Assembly: GCA_016202875.1 (NCBI GenBank)
Contig: JACQNX010000047.1
Location: 1 to 37,602, forward strand
DNA: 37,602 nt
Origin: Candidatus Aenigmatarchaeota archaeon
GTDB lineage: Archaea; Aenigmatarchaeota; Aenigmatarchaeia; GW2011-AR5
Direction of reading: 5' to 3'
Shown piece by piece: positions 8,057 through 15,613 of this stretch. The position numbers and the translations under genes are program-made. The notes beneath the pieces were generated by a model, which did not search any database, was not told the DNA's origin, and worked only from the letters and a program-made list of their open reading frames with translations. The stretch's first letter is position 1. Each line of letters starts with the position of its first letter.

Positions 8057-9232
8057 TTAACCTTCTAATTGTTCGAAGTTTTCGCCTTTCAGCTCTTCCA
8101 AAGTTAAAATCTTCACGCTGCCTGAACGCACGCGTTCGCGGTAGCCCATTCCAACTACGTACTCTACAGTTCTGCGGGATGCGAGATCAACAATGGACTG
8201 GTTAACTTTTCCGTCAAAGATTATTGCATAAACAGTTGTGAACTCCGGCAAAATGTCTGCCAACTCCGAGAGGGGGACTTTTGATATCACCTGCAGCTCC
8301 CTGTCCACGAGACAGGCTGCGCGCGTGCCTATAAGATCTTCAAGGATTTTTACAAATGCCTCTTTTTCTGAGGCGTCTATCTCCTGCACTTCTTCAGAAA
8401 CGTCTTCGATGGGCTTGTTCAATGCCTGATCTACTGGGGCACGCTCGCGCAGGGCTTTGAATATCTGTTTTTTCGTGAGCTCTTCCACTTCCTTGCCCGG
8501 CTCCGCCCATGCTACGTAATCTATCTCTGCAACTGCGAGCAGTTTTTTTAAATCAAGATTGCCACCACGGTCGCCGTCCAAAAATGCTGTTGTTGTTTTT
8601 TCTTTTGTTAGGCCAATTACTGCCTGCGGGATTTTGCTGCCTTCAATGGCGATGACATTCCTGATGCCGTTCTTTAGAAGGTTTATCACATCAGCCCGGC
8701 CTTCAACGATAATAATATCGTCTGATGTGTGGACGTCAGGGCCGCAGCTGAGGCCGTTAAAATTAGAAACCTCCCAGGAGCGCACAGACTCTTTTATCAT
8801 CTCTGATATCTTTTGCGTGTCCGGCATGCCGGTGTCCATCATTGCGCGCAGGATTTCCTTTGCCCTTTCAACAACATAACGCCTCTTCTGGCTGCGGACA
8901 TCCTCAACTTTAACTATGTCTATTTTTGCCTCGCAAGGGCCGACTTTTTCTATTGTTTCCATGGATGCTGCGATGAGGGACGTTTCGCTTGCGTCCAGGC
9001 TGGACGGGATTATGATATCCGCAAAGGCTTTGCCTTTGTTTGATTTCACATTTACCTCTATTCTTCCTATACGGCCTGTGTGCTGCAGCTCGCGCAGATC
9101 GAGATCCGCGCCCAGGAGCCCCTCTGTCTGGCCGAAAATAGCGCCGATTATATCAGGCTTTTCCACTATACTTGTTGCATGCATTCTGGCATGTATCAAA
9201 TACTTTGCAAAATTCTGGGCCAATTTGGCCAT
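8057..9232 (-). CDS. dnaG: Archaeal DnaG-like primase
   Basis: This 391-residue archaeal DnaG has a Toprim domain: I-I-V-E-G-R-A-D-V near residue 165 and F-L-D-G-D-R-G-G near 212, with the acidic residues for metal binding intact. The N-terminus A-K-x-A-Q-N-F-A-K-Y-L-I-H-A is characteristic of the archaeal family, which lacks the bacterial zinc-binding domain. In archaea it makes short RNA primers and has also been found with the exosome. The start is ATG 9232, since GAGGTG sits six bases upstream; the GTG at 9241 is part of that ribosome site. A TATA-like TTTTATATTC near 9288-9297 on the minus strand would give a short leader. Confidence 0.93.
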   Translation of the reverse strand: MAKLAQNFAKYLIHARMHATSIVEKPDIIGAIFGQTEGLLGADLDLRELQHTGRIGRIEVNVKSNKGKAFADIIIPSSLDASETSLIAASMETIEKVGPCEAKIDIVKVEDVRSQKRRYVVERAKEILRAMMDTGMPDTQKISEMIKESVRSWEVSNFNGLSCGPDVHTSDDIIIVEGRADVINLLKNGIRNVIAIEGSKIPQAVIGLTKEKTTTAFLDGDRGGNLDLKKLLAVAEIDYVAWAEPGKEVEELTKKQIFKALRERAPVDQALNKPIEDVSEEVQEIDASEKEAFVKILEDLIGTRAACLVDRELQVISKVPLSELADILPEFTTVYAIIFDGKVNQSIVDLASRRTVEYVVGMGYRERVRSGSVKILTLEELKGENFEQLEG

Positions 9233-9358
9233 AAATACCACCTCTTTTCTTGGGGATGGCAGAAACAGGCCTACGCAGATGGTGCGAATATAAAATCTGT
9301 TTTCAAATACATCGACACACCGATTAACTATAAAACATCAAGACCTATTCTGTCACCA

Positions 9359-9379
9359 ATGGCTGCCTAAGGCGGCCAT
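9359..9379. other. Strong hairpin upstream of dnaG
   Basis: ATGGCTGCC at 9359-9367 and GGCGGCCAT at 9371-9379 form a nine-base-pair stem with one G-T pair and a three-base loop TAA. It lies between the end of the unknown gene at 9449 and the dnaG promoter. There is no T-run next to it, so it does not look like a bacterial terminator. A T-rich run on the minus strand near 9432-9446, right after the stop of the 9449 gene, is a better candidate for archaeal termination. Confidence 0.35.
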
Positions 9380-9448
9380 CTATAAAGTAATGGCATGGAA
9401 ATGCTTTTAAGGCTTTTTCAACGCCCTTTTTCGGCCAAAAATAAAAGA

Positions 9449-9871
9449 TCACACTTTCTGTATAATGGTTTCAGAAATGGAGAGCAATGACTTGATCCTG
9501 CTTTCTGCTGTTTTTCTCATTATCGGGAATATGTTCTGCAGATAAAACTCTGTGAATAACTCTGTGAAGAAACCGTGCTCCTGGATGCGCGATATAAATG
9601 AGGCAACGATGTCTGCGCGCAGATGGTTGCGGCTGCTGTTCTCTCCTGCAAGATAAAACGTGATTTTCAGGTACGTGTAGCTGTCGAGATGCTGGACGAG
9701 CTCAAAGACGACGTCGCTCCTGTGGAAAGGGCCGTCTGTGGAATAGGAGTTTTCCTTCTCGATTACTTTTCCCCTGCCGGACATGCGGCGCATGAATTCA
9801 AGCGATGTGTAATAAGGGTCTGTGGAGTTTCTGGTTATGGTCTTTGTTACCAGGTTTTCTTCTATCTGCAT
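9449..9871 (-). CDS. Unrecognised 140-residue protein
   Basis: I do not recognise this family. The protein is soluble, of mixed charge, with no membrane segment or cysteine motif. The first half contains predicted strands (V-F-E-L-V-Q-H-L-D, Y-L-K-I-T-F-Y-L-A-G) and the second half looks helical (F-F-T-E-L-F-T-E-F-Y-L-Q). It has the feel of a two-layer alpha-beta domain, which is a weak impression. A box reading CTTTTTATCC on the minus strand at 9893-9902 is about 27 bases before the ATG, which supports the start and a leaderless message. It lies directly after the stop of the GNAT gene and points toward dnaG. Confidence 0.65.
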   Translation of the reverse strand: MQIEENLVTKTITRNSTDPYYTSLEFMRRMSGRGKVIEKENSYSTDGPFHRSDVVFELVQHLDSYTYLKITFYLAGENSSRNHLRADIVASFISRIQEHGFFTELFTEFYLQNIFPIMRKTAESRIKSLLSISETIIQKV

Positions 9872-9903
9872 GCATGTTAATTCTAAGAGGCGGGATAAAA
9901 AGG

Positions 9904-10326
9904 TTATTTTGCCTTTGTTTCAAAATATATCAATTTGTAGCCGCCATCCACACAACCTAACTTCTGTACCAACCTTTCAGAGGCTGTGTTTTGGAGTCCT
10001 ATGCCAGCATAAACTATAGGTACACCGAATTCTTCAAATTGCTTCAAACATGCTCTTGTTAGACTTTCACCTATGCCCTGATTTCTATAACCCGGATCTA
10101 CAACCAATCTCCCCATATAACCGTAAAAAATCCCACCGTCATCAAAGCCGCTTATGAATCCCACTACTTTGCCATCTCTTTCTTCGACTAGATGATATCT
10201 TCCGAATCTTTCGAGTCCCCTTTTGAATCGTTCTTCGGTAAAAAATTCTGAAGTAGTCATGTTTTCAGATAGCAAGAGTTCTCTCACTCTTTTAAAATCT
10301 TCTGCTCGTGCATTTCTTATCAACAT
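9904..10326 (-). CDS. GNAT-family N-acetyltransferase
   Basis: The 140-residue protein is a single GNAT domain, transferring an acetyl group from acetyl-CoA to an amine. The acetyl-CoA loop is visible as R-N-Q-G-I-G-E-S-L preceded by L-V-V-D-P-G-Y, and the C-terminal part A-S-E-R-L-V-Q-K-L-G fits the family. ATG 10326 is chosen because AAGTTTTTAAATT on the minus strand, centred near 10353, lies 27 bases upstream. A longer reading to 10392 would run into the end of the CBS gene and adds unrelated residues. The substrate is unknown. Base composition is lower in G+C than the neighbouring CBS and dnaG genes, so it may be a late arrival. Confidence 0.82.
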   Translation of the reverse strand: MLIRNARAEDFKRVRELLLSENMTTSEFFTEERFKRGLERFGRYHLVEERDGKVVGFISGFDDGGIFYGYMGRLVVDPGYRNQGIGESLTRACLKQFEEFGVPIVYAGIGLQNTASERLVQKLGCVDGGYKLIYFETKAK

Positions 10327-10357
10327 GCAACAGAAATTAGTAAGTAAATTTAAAAAC

Positions 10358-10882
10358 TTATTCCCTGCACTCGGCGCAGATGTACTCGCCATCCGCTTCT
10401 TCTACGGAATCAGAGTAATTGCCGCAGGACTCGCAGGCGACGAGATTCTCAGGTTCCTCTGGCATGGCTGATGAACCTATTTTCATCCTTTCCAGCAAGA
10501 TCTCGAAGAGCGCCGGCTCTATGCGCAGGATGTCGTTATTTGTTATAATGCCGACAAGCTTGCTGCTGTCGAAAACAAGGATTTTTTCAACCCTCTTGCT
10601 GACCATGAGCTTCGCTGCTTCCTCGATGGTCTTGCCGGGCTCTATTGTGACAAGGTCTGTGGACATAACATCTTTGGCTGTTTCGCCAATTCCGGATGCG
10701 ACGTGTTTGTAAACTATGTCGGATGTTGTGACTATGCCTTTCACATTTTTTTCGCCTGTGACTACTACGGAGCCGATGCGCTCGTCGCGCATGATCTGGG
10801 CTGCTTTTTCTATAGAATCGTCCATGTCCACTTTTTTAATATTCGTTCTCATGACTTCGCCTACAAGAGCTGAAAATCTCAT
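10358..10882 (-). CDS. Tandem CBS-domain protein with C-terminal zinc ribbon
   Basis: The 174-residue protein has two CBS motifs (residues about 8-62 and 70-125), the second opening with D-V-M-S-T-D-L-V-T-I. CBS pairs bind adenine nucleotides or related ligands and act as energy or redox sensors. The last 30 residues have C-E-S-C-G and C-A-E-C, a zinc ribbon. This pairing is typical of archaeal regulators, but the target is unknown. A box CCTTTTTATCC on the minus strand lies 27 bases before ATG, so the transcript is probably leaderless. It diverges from hjc across only 36 bases. Confidence 0.85.
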   Translation of the reverse strand: MRFSALVGEVMRTNIKKVDMDDSIEKAAQIMRDERIGSVVVTGEKNVKGIVTTSDIVYKHVASGIGETAKDVMSTDLVTIEPGKTIEEAAKLMVSKRVEKILVFDSSKLVGIITNNDILRIEPALFEILLERMKIGSSAMPEEPENLVACESCGNYSDSVEEADGEYICAECRE

Positions 10883-10918
10883 AGCAGTTATTTATCTGTC
10901 CAAGGATAAAAAGGTGAT
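10883..10918. promoter_or_regulatory. 36-base divergent promoter with two crossed TATA boxes
   Basis: On the plus strand GTTATTTATC at 10887-10896 is centred about 27 bases before the hjc ATG. On the minus strand CCTTTTTATCC at 10904-10914 is centred about 27 bases before the CBS gene ATG. Both messages would be leaderless and each TATA box sits beside the other gene's start codon, so the two initiation complexes would overlap. Positions are seen; mutual exclusion is inferred. Confidence 0.5.
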
Positions 10919-11296
10919 ATGCTTCGCAGTTATAGGAAAGGTTATGTTGCCGAACTTAGCTTGGTACATATACTTTCTCAAAATGGTTTTATGGTCATCA
11001 GAACGCCTCGCAGCGGAAGAATCAATCTCGCAAGCCCGGACATCATTGCGGCAAAAAACGGCAAGCTAATCGTCATTGAGTGCAAATCGCGTGCAGAGGC
11101 GTTCACTGTCGAAAAGGGGCAACTGCAAGAACTCAGGGAATGGCAGGATAAGGCAGGGGCACTTCCCTATATCGGATGGAAGATTGCGCGCAAGGGGTGG
11201 ACGTTTCTGCACCTTAAGGACGTGGAAGATAACAGGGGGAATGTCGGGAAGAAATTTGCTCTGGAGAAGGGGATGACACTGGAGAAGATCTTGTGA
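10919..11296 (+). CDS. hjc: Archaeal Holliday junction resolvase Hjc
   Basis: The 125-residue protein matches Hjc, a homodimeric nuclease that cuts four-way junctions during recombination and fork repair. The PD-(D/E)XK active site is complete: E12 in K-G-Y-V-A-E, D41 in A-S-P-D-I-I-A, E54 and K56 in I-E-C-K-S-R. Length is normal for the family. A GGTGAT stretch directly abuts the ATG and is too close to act as a ribosome site, while a TATA-like box lies 27 bases upstream, so leaderless translation is more likely. Confidence 0.93.
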   Translation: MLRSYRKGYVAELSLVHILSQNGFMVIRTPRSGRINLASPDIIAAKNGKLIVIECKSRAEAFTVEKGQLQELREWQDKAGALPYIGWKIARKGWTFLHLKDVEDNRGNVGKKFALEKGMTLEKIL

Positions 11297-11384
11297 GACG
11301 ATATTGACTTATTGCCATCTCCCACCCAGACGGAAGGCGCGCGAAATACAAATATTAATAAATTACTTTCTCTATAACTATATC

Positions 11385-11681
11385 ATGAAGAAAACATATT
11401 GGATGGTTGGGATTGTTGTTTTTATAATTGCCTCCGCATTAGTATATTTCTATTATTATTCTCAGCAAACTAATAAAACAAAATGTGAATTTATGAATTC
11501 AGAAAATTGTGATAAATCTTGCAAAATTGATGCAGATTGTAAGCCGTCATTTGGTTTTTGTGCCAATATAAACGAAGAGGTTTATCTCCCTACAAATGTA
11601 TTTCCTGCATACGAAATAGTTACTTGTAAATGTGAAAATAATAAATGCGTTGGCATTCCTACTGGAAGGGCAGCAATATAG
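11385..11681 (+). CDS. Small cysteine-rich exported or membrane-anchored protein
   Basis: The 98-residue protein starts with M-K-K and a hydrophobic segment at residues 7-26, a signal peptide or anchor. The outer part has eight cysteines (C-E-F, C-D-K-S-C, D-A-D-C, G-F-C, C-K-C, K-C-V-G), probably in disulfides. The pattern S-C-K-I-D-A-D-C recalls small extracytoplasmic Cys-rich domains seen in archaea, but I cannot name the family. ATG 11385 is preferred, with a TATA-like ATATTAATAAATT about 26 bases before it; the earlier start at 11304 adds an unrelated stretch. The gene is A+T-rich compared with hjc. Confidence 0.72.
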   Translation: MKKTYWMVGIVVFIIASALVYFYYYSQQTNKTKCEFMNSENCDKSCKIDADCKPSFGFCANINEEVYLPTNVFPAYEIVTCKCENNKCVGIPTGRAAI

Positions 11682-11768
11682 ATGCACCCCTTAAACTTAT
11701 CGCAAATGGCAAAATCACGACGCCTTTATAAAGTTTTTTTCTGAATGCAGATTCTAAGAATGATGCAT

Positions 11769-13025
11769 ATGAACAGCGCAATACCCAGATTTTATGAGAT
11801 GCCACTGGACCGGAGACTGAAAACTGTCCAAGAATTTTCTGGTCTGGATGATAATGAAATTGCACTGCTGAAACAGGAATGTGCTCTGGACAACAGCATA
11901 GCAGAAATCATGATAGAGAATGTTATAGGAACAACGCATTTGCCTGTTGGCATAGCGACATATTTTCTTATTAATGACAAAGATTATCTCATACCGATGG
12001 CAATTGAAGAGCCTTCTGTGGTAGCGGCGGCGTCGCATGCTGCCAAACTTGCGCGCCTTTCCGGCGGATTCAAGGCAAAGAGCACTACGCCTGTAATGAC
12101 AGGGCAAGTACAGATAAAAAATGTACATGATTTTGATATAGCTGAGGAAACTATTCTGAAAAGCATAGACAGCATTAAAGCTCTGGCAAACAAACAGGAC
12201 TCCACGCTTGTGAAAAGGGGTGGCGGACTTGTTTCTGCGGAATGCCGAAAATTAGAAACGGAAAGGGGCGACATGCTTGTTGTTCATCTTAACATAGATG
12301 TCAGGGATGCGATGGGCGCGAATGCTGTGAATACAATGTGTGAAAGTGTTGCTCCATACCTCGAAGAACTAACAGGCGGCATTGCTTCAATGAAGATCAT
12401 CTCGAACCTTGCGGCACAGAGGCTTGTCACTGCGGAGGCTGTATGGAAAAAGAATGAGCTGGGGGAAGAACTGATAGAGGGCATTTTAGATGCGTATGCA
12501 TTCGCCAAAGCGGACCCTTACAGGGCAGCGACGAACAACAAAGGTATAATGAACGGCATTGATGCTGTGCTCATAGCAGCAGGGAATGACTTCCGCGCTG
12601 TAGAATCAGGCGCACATTCTTATGCCTGCATGTCTGGAAGGTACCAGCCGCTCGCACACTACAGAAAAAACGAAAATGGAGATCTTGTGGGGAGGATAGA
12701 ACTTCCCATGGCTGTTGGTATTGTGGGTGGGGCAACAAAAACAAATCCCATTGCGCGTATTGCCTTGAAAATTCTTGGTGTGAGAAGTGCTAATGAGCTT
12801 GGTGAAATATCTGCGTGCGCCGGGCTGGCAAACAACTTCGCTGCTGTGCGGGCTATTGTGAAAGAAGGAATCCAGCATGGTCACATGAAGTTGCATGCAA
12901 AGAATATTGCGATTATTGCTGGCGCGCAGGGCGATAAGGTACATCAACTTGCAGAAAGGATGATAAGAGAAAAAATGGTCAGTGTGTCACGGGCTGAAGA
13001 GCTGCTGAAAGAGATGGGACACTAG
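11769..13025 (+). CDS. Hydroxymethylglutaryl-CoA reductase, class II type
   Basis: The 418-residue enzyme reduces HMG-CoA to mevalonate, the committed step of isoprenoid lipid synthesis. It looks like the class II (Pseudomonas mevalonii / Archaeoglobus / Staphylococcus) form: N-terminal S-A-I-P-R-F-Y, catalytic E in A-I-E-E-P-S-V-V-A-A-A, G-N-D-F-R-A-V-E-S-G-A-H with the catalytic lysine region nearby, and the C-terminal G-H-M-K-L-H-A. Four in-frame ATGs occur at 11745, 11760, 11763 and 11769; the TATA box TTTATAAA at 11724-11731 favours one of the last three, and alignment with family N-termini favours 11769. Class II enzymes often use NADH, but the cofactor cannot be read here. Confidence 0.92.
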   Translation: MNSAIPRFYEMPLDRRLKTVQEFSGLDDNEIALLKQECALDNSIAEIMIENVIGTTHLPVGIATYFLINDKDYLIPMAIEEPSVVAAASHAAKLARLSGGFKAKSTTPVMTGQVQIKNVHDFDIAEETILKSIDSIKALANKQDSTLVKRGGGLVSAECRKLETERGDMLVVHLNIDVRDAMGANAVNTMCESVAPYLEELTGGIASMKIISNLAAQRLVTAEAVWKKNELGEELIEGILDAYAFAKADPYRAATNNKGIMNGIDAVLIAAGNDFRAVESGAHSYACMSGRYQPLAHYRKNENGDLVGRIELPMAVGIVGGATKTNPIARIALKILGVRSANELGEISACAGLANNFAAVRAIVKEGIQHGHMKLHAKNIAIIAGAQGDKVHQLAERMIREKMVSVSRAEELLKEMGH

Positions 13026-13141
13026 TTTACTGCAGGGCTCGTAGCTGTGCTTGGCTGCCTGCTTGGTTGACCCTAAAACAGCCCTAGAACTAGCGTTTTC
13101 TGCAGGAAAAGGCACTTCCAAGCACAATGCCGCACAAATGA

Positions 13142-14089
13142 CTAAGTTCTGTGCAAGGCCAAAAATTCTTTCGTTTGCCTGAAGAATTCTTTTAGCGTGA
13201 ATTCTGCAAGTTTTTTTGGTGCATCTTTCTCAACCGAGTCAATCAAGGACTGAAAATAGCGCTCTTTTTTTGCCGAAATGTTAAGTAACGGAAATCCCTC
13301 ATCCAGCAAAGTCTTATTCAATATCAGTCTGCATATTCGCTTGTTTCCGTCAAGAAATGGATGCGCTTTGTAAAGATTATAATGTGCTAAAGCCGCCTTT
13401 TCAATTGGATTCAGTCTTGTCAATTTATACCACTCAACAAACCCATCAATCAACCTGTTCAGTCTAGTATAATGCGGCGGTCTGTAAGCGATTTCTTTTC
13501 CAAGAGGATTTTTGGTATCCTGCATGTGCAAATAGACTTGTTGCTTCCTTAGTTTACCTGGAGTTTTTTCTTCAAAGCTTGCCATTATTGTCTTATGCAA
13601 ATCGAGCAAATATTTTTTGTCAAGTATATGGTTTTCTTTTATTGATTCGACAGCTTCTAGCATGTTTTTGCTGATCTGTTCGCGCGTGTTTAAATGCCTG
13701 TTTTTTCCAAAAGCGTTCTGGACATCTCTAAGGCTGACACTAACGTCCTCTGTTGTAAGTGTGGTCAGAGTAAAAAGAATTGTACTGTCAACTTCGTACT
13801 TTCGCTTTCGGGCGCCCGAAAGGGAGGCGAATATATTGTTAAAAGCGTCGCGAAAAAGCAACGCTTTTATCAGGTCGTCTTTTGAAATCAATTTGTTGTC
13901 ATAATGCTTTCCTGCTAATTTTGATATTATTTTCGATTTGAATGGATCTTCTATTTTTGCTACTTCACTTTGCAATGGTTTTTTCGTACCTATATATTTG
14001 CTGAATGTCTTTGACTTGTTCGAAACGAAATAGCTTAGGTCGAGGTAGTAGTATTTTTTCCCGCTAATGGTTTTTGTCCTCAGTGCCAT
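13142..14089 (-). CDS. Fic-family protein with a Doc-like active-site motif
   Basis: The 315-residue protein has the Fic core with H243 in H-P-F-L-D-G-N-K-R-I-C-R. Classical Fic AMP-transferases read GNGR here; lysine at 250 resembles Doc (ANKR), which phosphorylates EF-Tu. The substrate-side flap (K-E-I-A-Y-R-P-P-H-Y) at 198-207 is present. Residues 7-35 form a separate hairpin module, I-S-G-K-K-Y-Y-Y ... S-K-Y-I-G, shared with the small protein at 28344. No clear class I-III inhibitory S-x-x-x-E-G helix was found, so partner control is open. The ATG lies 26 bases after a TATA box that is flanked by a perfect 12-base palindrome. A MazEF-like pair is the next neighbour, which supports a toxin-type role. 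Confidence 0.85.
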   Translation of the reverse strand: MALRTKTISGKKYYYLDLSYFVSNKSKTFSKYIGTKKPLQSEVAKIEDPFKSKIISKLAGKHYDNKLISKDDLIKALLFRDAFNNIFASLSGARKRKYEVDSTILFTLTTLTTEDVSVSLRDVQNAFGKNRHLNTREQISKNMLEAVESIKENHILDKKYLLDLHKTIMASFEEKTPGKLRKQQVYLHMQDTKNPLGKEIAYRPPHYTRLNRLIDGFVEWYKLTRLNPIEKAALAHYNLYKAHPFLDGNKRICRLILNKTLLDEGFPLLNISAKKERYFQSLIDSVEKDAPKKLAEFTLKEFFRQTKEFLALHRT

Positions 14090-14095
14090 GCTCTA

Positions 14096-14155
14096 TTTAG
14101 GCTGATAAAAATATTTAAAACTATCAGCCTAAATTTTCTGTTGATTAGGCTGATA
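14096..14155. promoter_or_regulatory. Palindromic operator around the Fic-gene TATA box
   Basis: TTTAGGCTGATA at 14096-14107 and TATCAGCCTAAA at 14122-14133 are a perfect 12-base inverted repeat. The 14-base spacer is AAAATATTTAAAAC and contains the TATA box of the Fic gene, about 26 bases before its ATG. A third half-site TTAGGCTGATA lies at 14145-14155 in direct orientation to the first arm. A repressor bound here would block TBP directly. The binding protein is unknown; the Fic protein or the nearby AbrB-type protein are candidates. Confidence 0.7.
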
Positions 14156-14310
14156 AAAGCCTCCAAGGTTATCGGCATAAACGTATTCGTTGGATCAGTC
14201 AGTACCTCCGAAAGTGACCCGCAGCTGTGCTTGCTTATGGATTTGGCTCTTTGCAGGATAATCGTGGGCTATTAGTGGTTGAATCATAATTAGCAGAATT
14301 CGGTACCTGA

Positions 14311-14643
14311 TTATTCTTTTATGACCCTGCAAATAGAATTTTCAACTTCCGTTATCTTTTCTTTTTTGATCTTGCCTGCTCTGTATAGAATTAGACCCAG
14401 ATCGGCGGTAAATATCTTTCTTGGCCTTACATAGCTTGTTATTTTTAGTTTGCCTTCTCGAAAGTCTTTATATCTTAGCTCGATGGTTTCTGCGCCTTTT
14501 TTTGCTTTGCTTGTTATCTGGCACAGGATTACGTCTCCATATTCTCCTTTTGCTACAACGGCAGCAGGCCGCCTTTTGCTTGCCGAAAGGTCTGAGAAAG
14601 GAAAAGGCAAGACAACAACATCGCCTTTTACAAATCCTTCCAT
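14311..14643 (-). CDS. MazF/PemK-like toxin (mRNA endonuclease family)
   Basis: The 110-residue protein has the PemK/MazF start G-D-V-V-V-L-P-F-P-F-S-D, then K-R-R-P-A-A-V-V and the strand D-V-I-L-C-Q-I-T-S. MazF-type toxins cut RNA at short sequences and stop growth. The conserved arginine (R25 region, K-R-R-P) and the S/T of Q-I-T-S are present, so it may be active. Its start overlaps the end of the upstream antitoxin gene by 16 bases, the normal order and coupling for such pairs. Confidence 0.88.
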   Translation of the reverse strand: MEGFVKGDVVVLPFPFSDLSASKRRPAAVVAKGEYGDVILCQITSKAKKGAETIELRYKDFREGKLKITSYVRPRKIFTADLGLILYRAGKIKKEKITEVENSICRVIKE

Positions 14644-14876
14644 GCTTCATCTTCCTCTTTTGTGCTCCAGCTCTTTGCAAGAGCCTTTTCGCTGAGCAAA
14701 GCAGCGATGCGGCCGCTTTTTATGCTCTTTAGCGGCCTCAATTCTATACGGTCATCAAAAGCCAGCACAGCTATTTTAGAGCCTTCTTTGAACCCCTCTA
14801 GATCTCTTATGTCCTTGGGTATGGCTATCTGTCCCTTTTCTGTTATCTTTGCGGTCTTCACTTCTATGAGTCCCAT
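14628..14876 (-). CDS. AbrB/MazE-like antitoxin
   Basis: The 82-residue protein has an N-terminal SpoVT-AbrB swapped-hairpin DNA-binding domain, T-E-K-G-Q-I-A-I-P-K-D-I-R-D-L, and a C-terminal tail rich in charged and W/E/D residues that should wrap the toxin. Such antitoxins bind their own promoter. The start is ATG 14876: AAGGTGA lies five bases upstream, and the GTG at 14885 is part of that site. A TATA-like CTTTATATAC on the minus strand at 14909-14918 precedes it. Confidence 0.85.
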   Translation of the reverse strand: MGLIEVKTAKITEKGQIAIPKDIRDLEGFKEGSKIAVLAFDDRIELRPLKSIKSGRIAALLSEKALAKSWSTKEEDEAWKDL

Positions 14877-14947
14877 CTTATTCACCTTACAAGTAAGATA
14901 TGTAAGAAAGTATATAAAGATTATTGTGTAAAGAAATACAACACATG

Positions 14948-14971
14948 GGGCCCGTCATCTCGTTATGGTGG
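14948..14971 (+). repeat. 24-base direct repeat, left copy
   Basis: This copy begins GGGCCCGTCATC and ends ATGGTGG, and is identical over 24 bases to 15587-15610. The two copies bracket 615 bases containing one orphan gene. The sequence just before each copy is A+T-rich with a TATA-like stretch about 31-34 bases upstream. It could be a recombination site, a target duplication or the start of a transcribed element. Confidence 0.75.
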
Positions 14972-15084
14972 CCAGTTAAGTTAATTACGCATGTAATGGT
15001 TGCGTGCTGTCTATTGTTTTTCAGGCCCGACGCTATCCTTAAATAGTAGCAACTATATAGTAGTAAATAATCTTGGGTGATTGT

Positions 15085-15528
15085 ATGTCTGATGACCAAC
15101 ATTTTGGGCACGTAGTTGTCATGAGAATTGAAAACGACTGGCTTATTCCAGATGTAGTAGGAGATACTTTTGTGAGCGGCGAAATGCCAAAATTTCTTAG
15201 TTCGTATGCACGCATCGGAGAAAGTCGTACCAATTTCTATTACCTTATAAGAGAATTTGGTGCCCCAAATCCGACCGCTAGTAAATTTCTCATTCACGGT
15301 CTGGCAACCCCCTGTAAGATAAGTGACGTCGCGCTTCATGTACCCGAAGGGCAAGAACCCAACTCGCATATAACAGACTCTAGGGGCAGGAAATTTTATC
15401 GAAGAGAACTTGTAAGACTGAGCGACGGAAGTCAATTGGCAGGTGTTTATATTCCAGAAGACTTTATTCAAGAATATGCTACGAAATGTGCTCTACCTCG
15501 TGCTGTCCAAGGTAAAAATTCTGAATAG
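15085..15528 (+). CDS. Unrecognised orphan gene between direct repeats
   Basis: I do not recognise this 147-residue protein. It is soluble with mixed strand and helix content, one histidine-rich start (D-D-Q-H-F-G-H), W25, and no membrane segment or metal knuckle. The start is ATG 15085: GGGTGATT ends four bases before it, and the TTG at 15073 is upstream of that site. A TATA-like CTTAAATAG at 15036-15044 fits a leader of about 20 bases. Its base and codon use are more A+T-rich than the SpoIIM-like neighbour. Being the only gene between two identical 24-base repeats, next to toxin genes, it may be a mobile or exchangeable cargo. Confidence 0.65.
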   Translation: MSDDQHFGHVVVMRIENDWLIPDVVGDTFVSGEMPKFLSSYARIGESRTNFYYLIREFGAPNPTASKFLIHGLATPCKISDVALHVPEGQEPNSHITDSRGRKFYRRELVRLSDGSQLAGVYIPEDFIQEYATKCALPRAVQGKNSE

Positions 15529-15586
15529 TTGGGCATTTGCAAACTTTTTCTTTATAAATTTAATATAGGAATACTTGTTATTTACT

Positions 15587-15610
15587 GGGCCCGTCATCTC
15601 GTTATGGTGG
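15587..15610 (+). repeat. 24-base direct repeat, right copy
   Basis: This copy is identical to 14948-14971. It lies after the orphan gene and three bases before the stop codon of the convergent SpoIIM-like gene. A TATA-like CTTTATAAATTT at 15550-15561 precedes it, as an A+T-rich stretch precedes the left copy. The exact 24-base identity in otherwise different flanks is directly visible. Confidence 0.75.
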
Positions 15611-15613
15611 TGT

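Noticed and set aside
9242..9448. Hairpin at 9359-9379 as an intrinsic terminator
   Set aside because: No T-run follows it on either strand; archaeal termination relies mainly on T-rich runs, and one lies closer to the upstream gene.
13041..14233. Near-identical 13-base words (G-T/C-AGCTGTGCTTG) on both sides of the Fic gene as a target duplication
   Set aside because: Twelve of 13 matches in A+T/G+C-mixed DNA may be chance, no transposase or terminal repeats accompany them, and the words are not at clean boundaries.
14887..15471. Long minus-strand frame opposite the orphan gene
   Set aside because: It covers the left repeat and the promoter regions, has a random-looking composition, and the plus-strand gene has a proper ribosome site.
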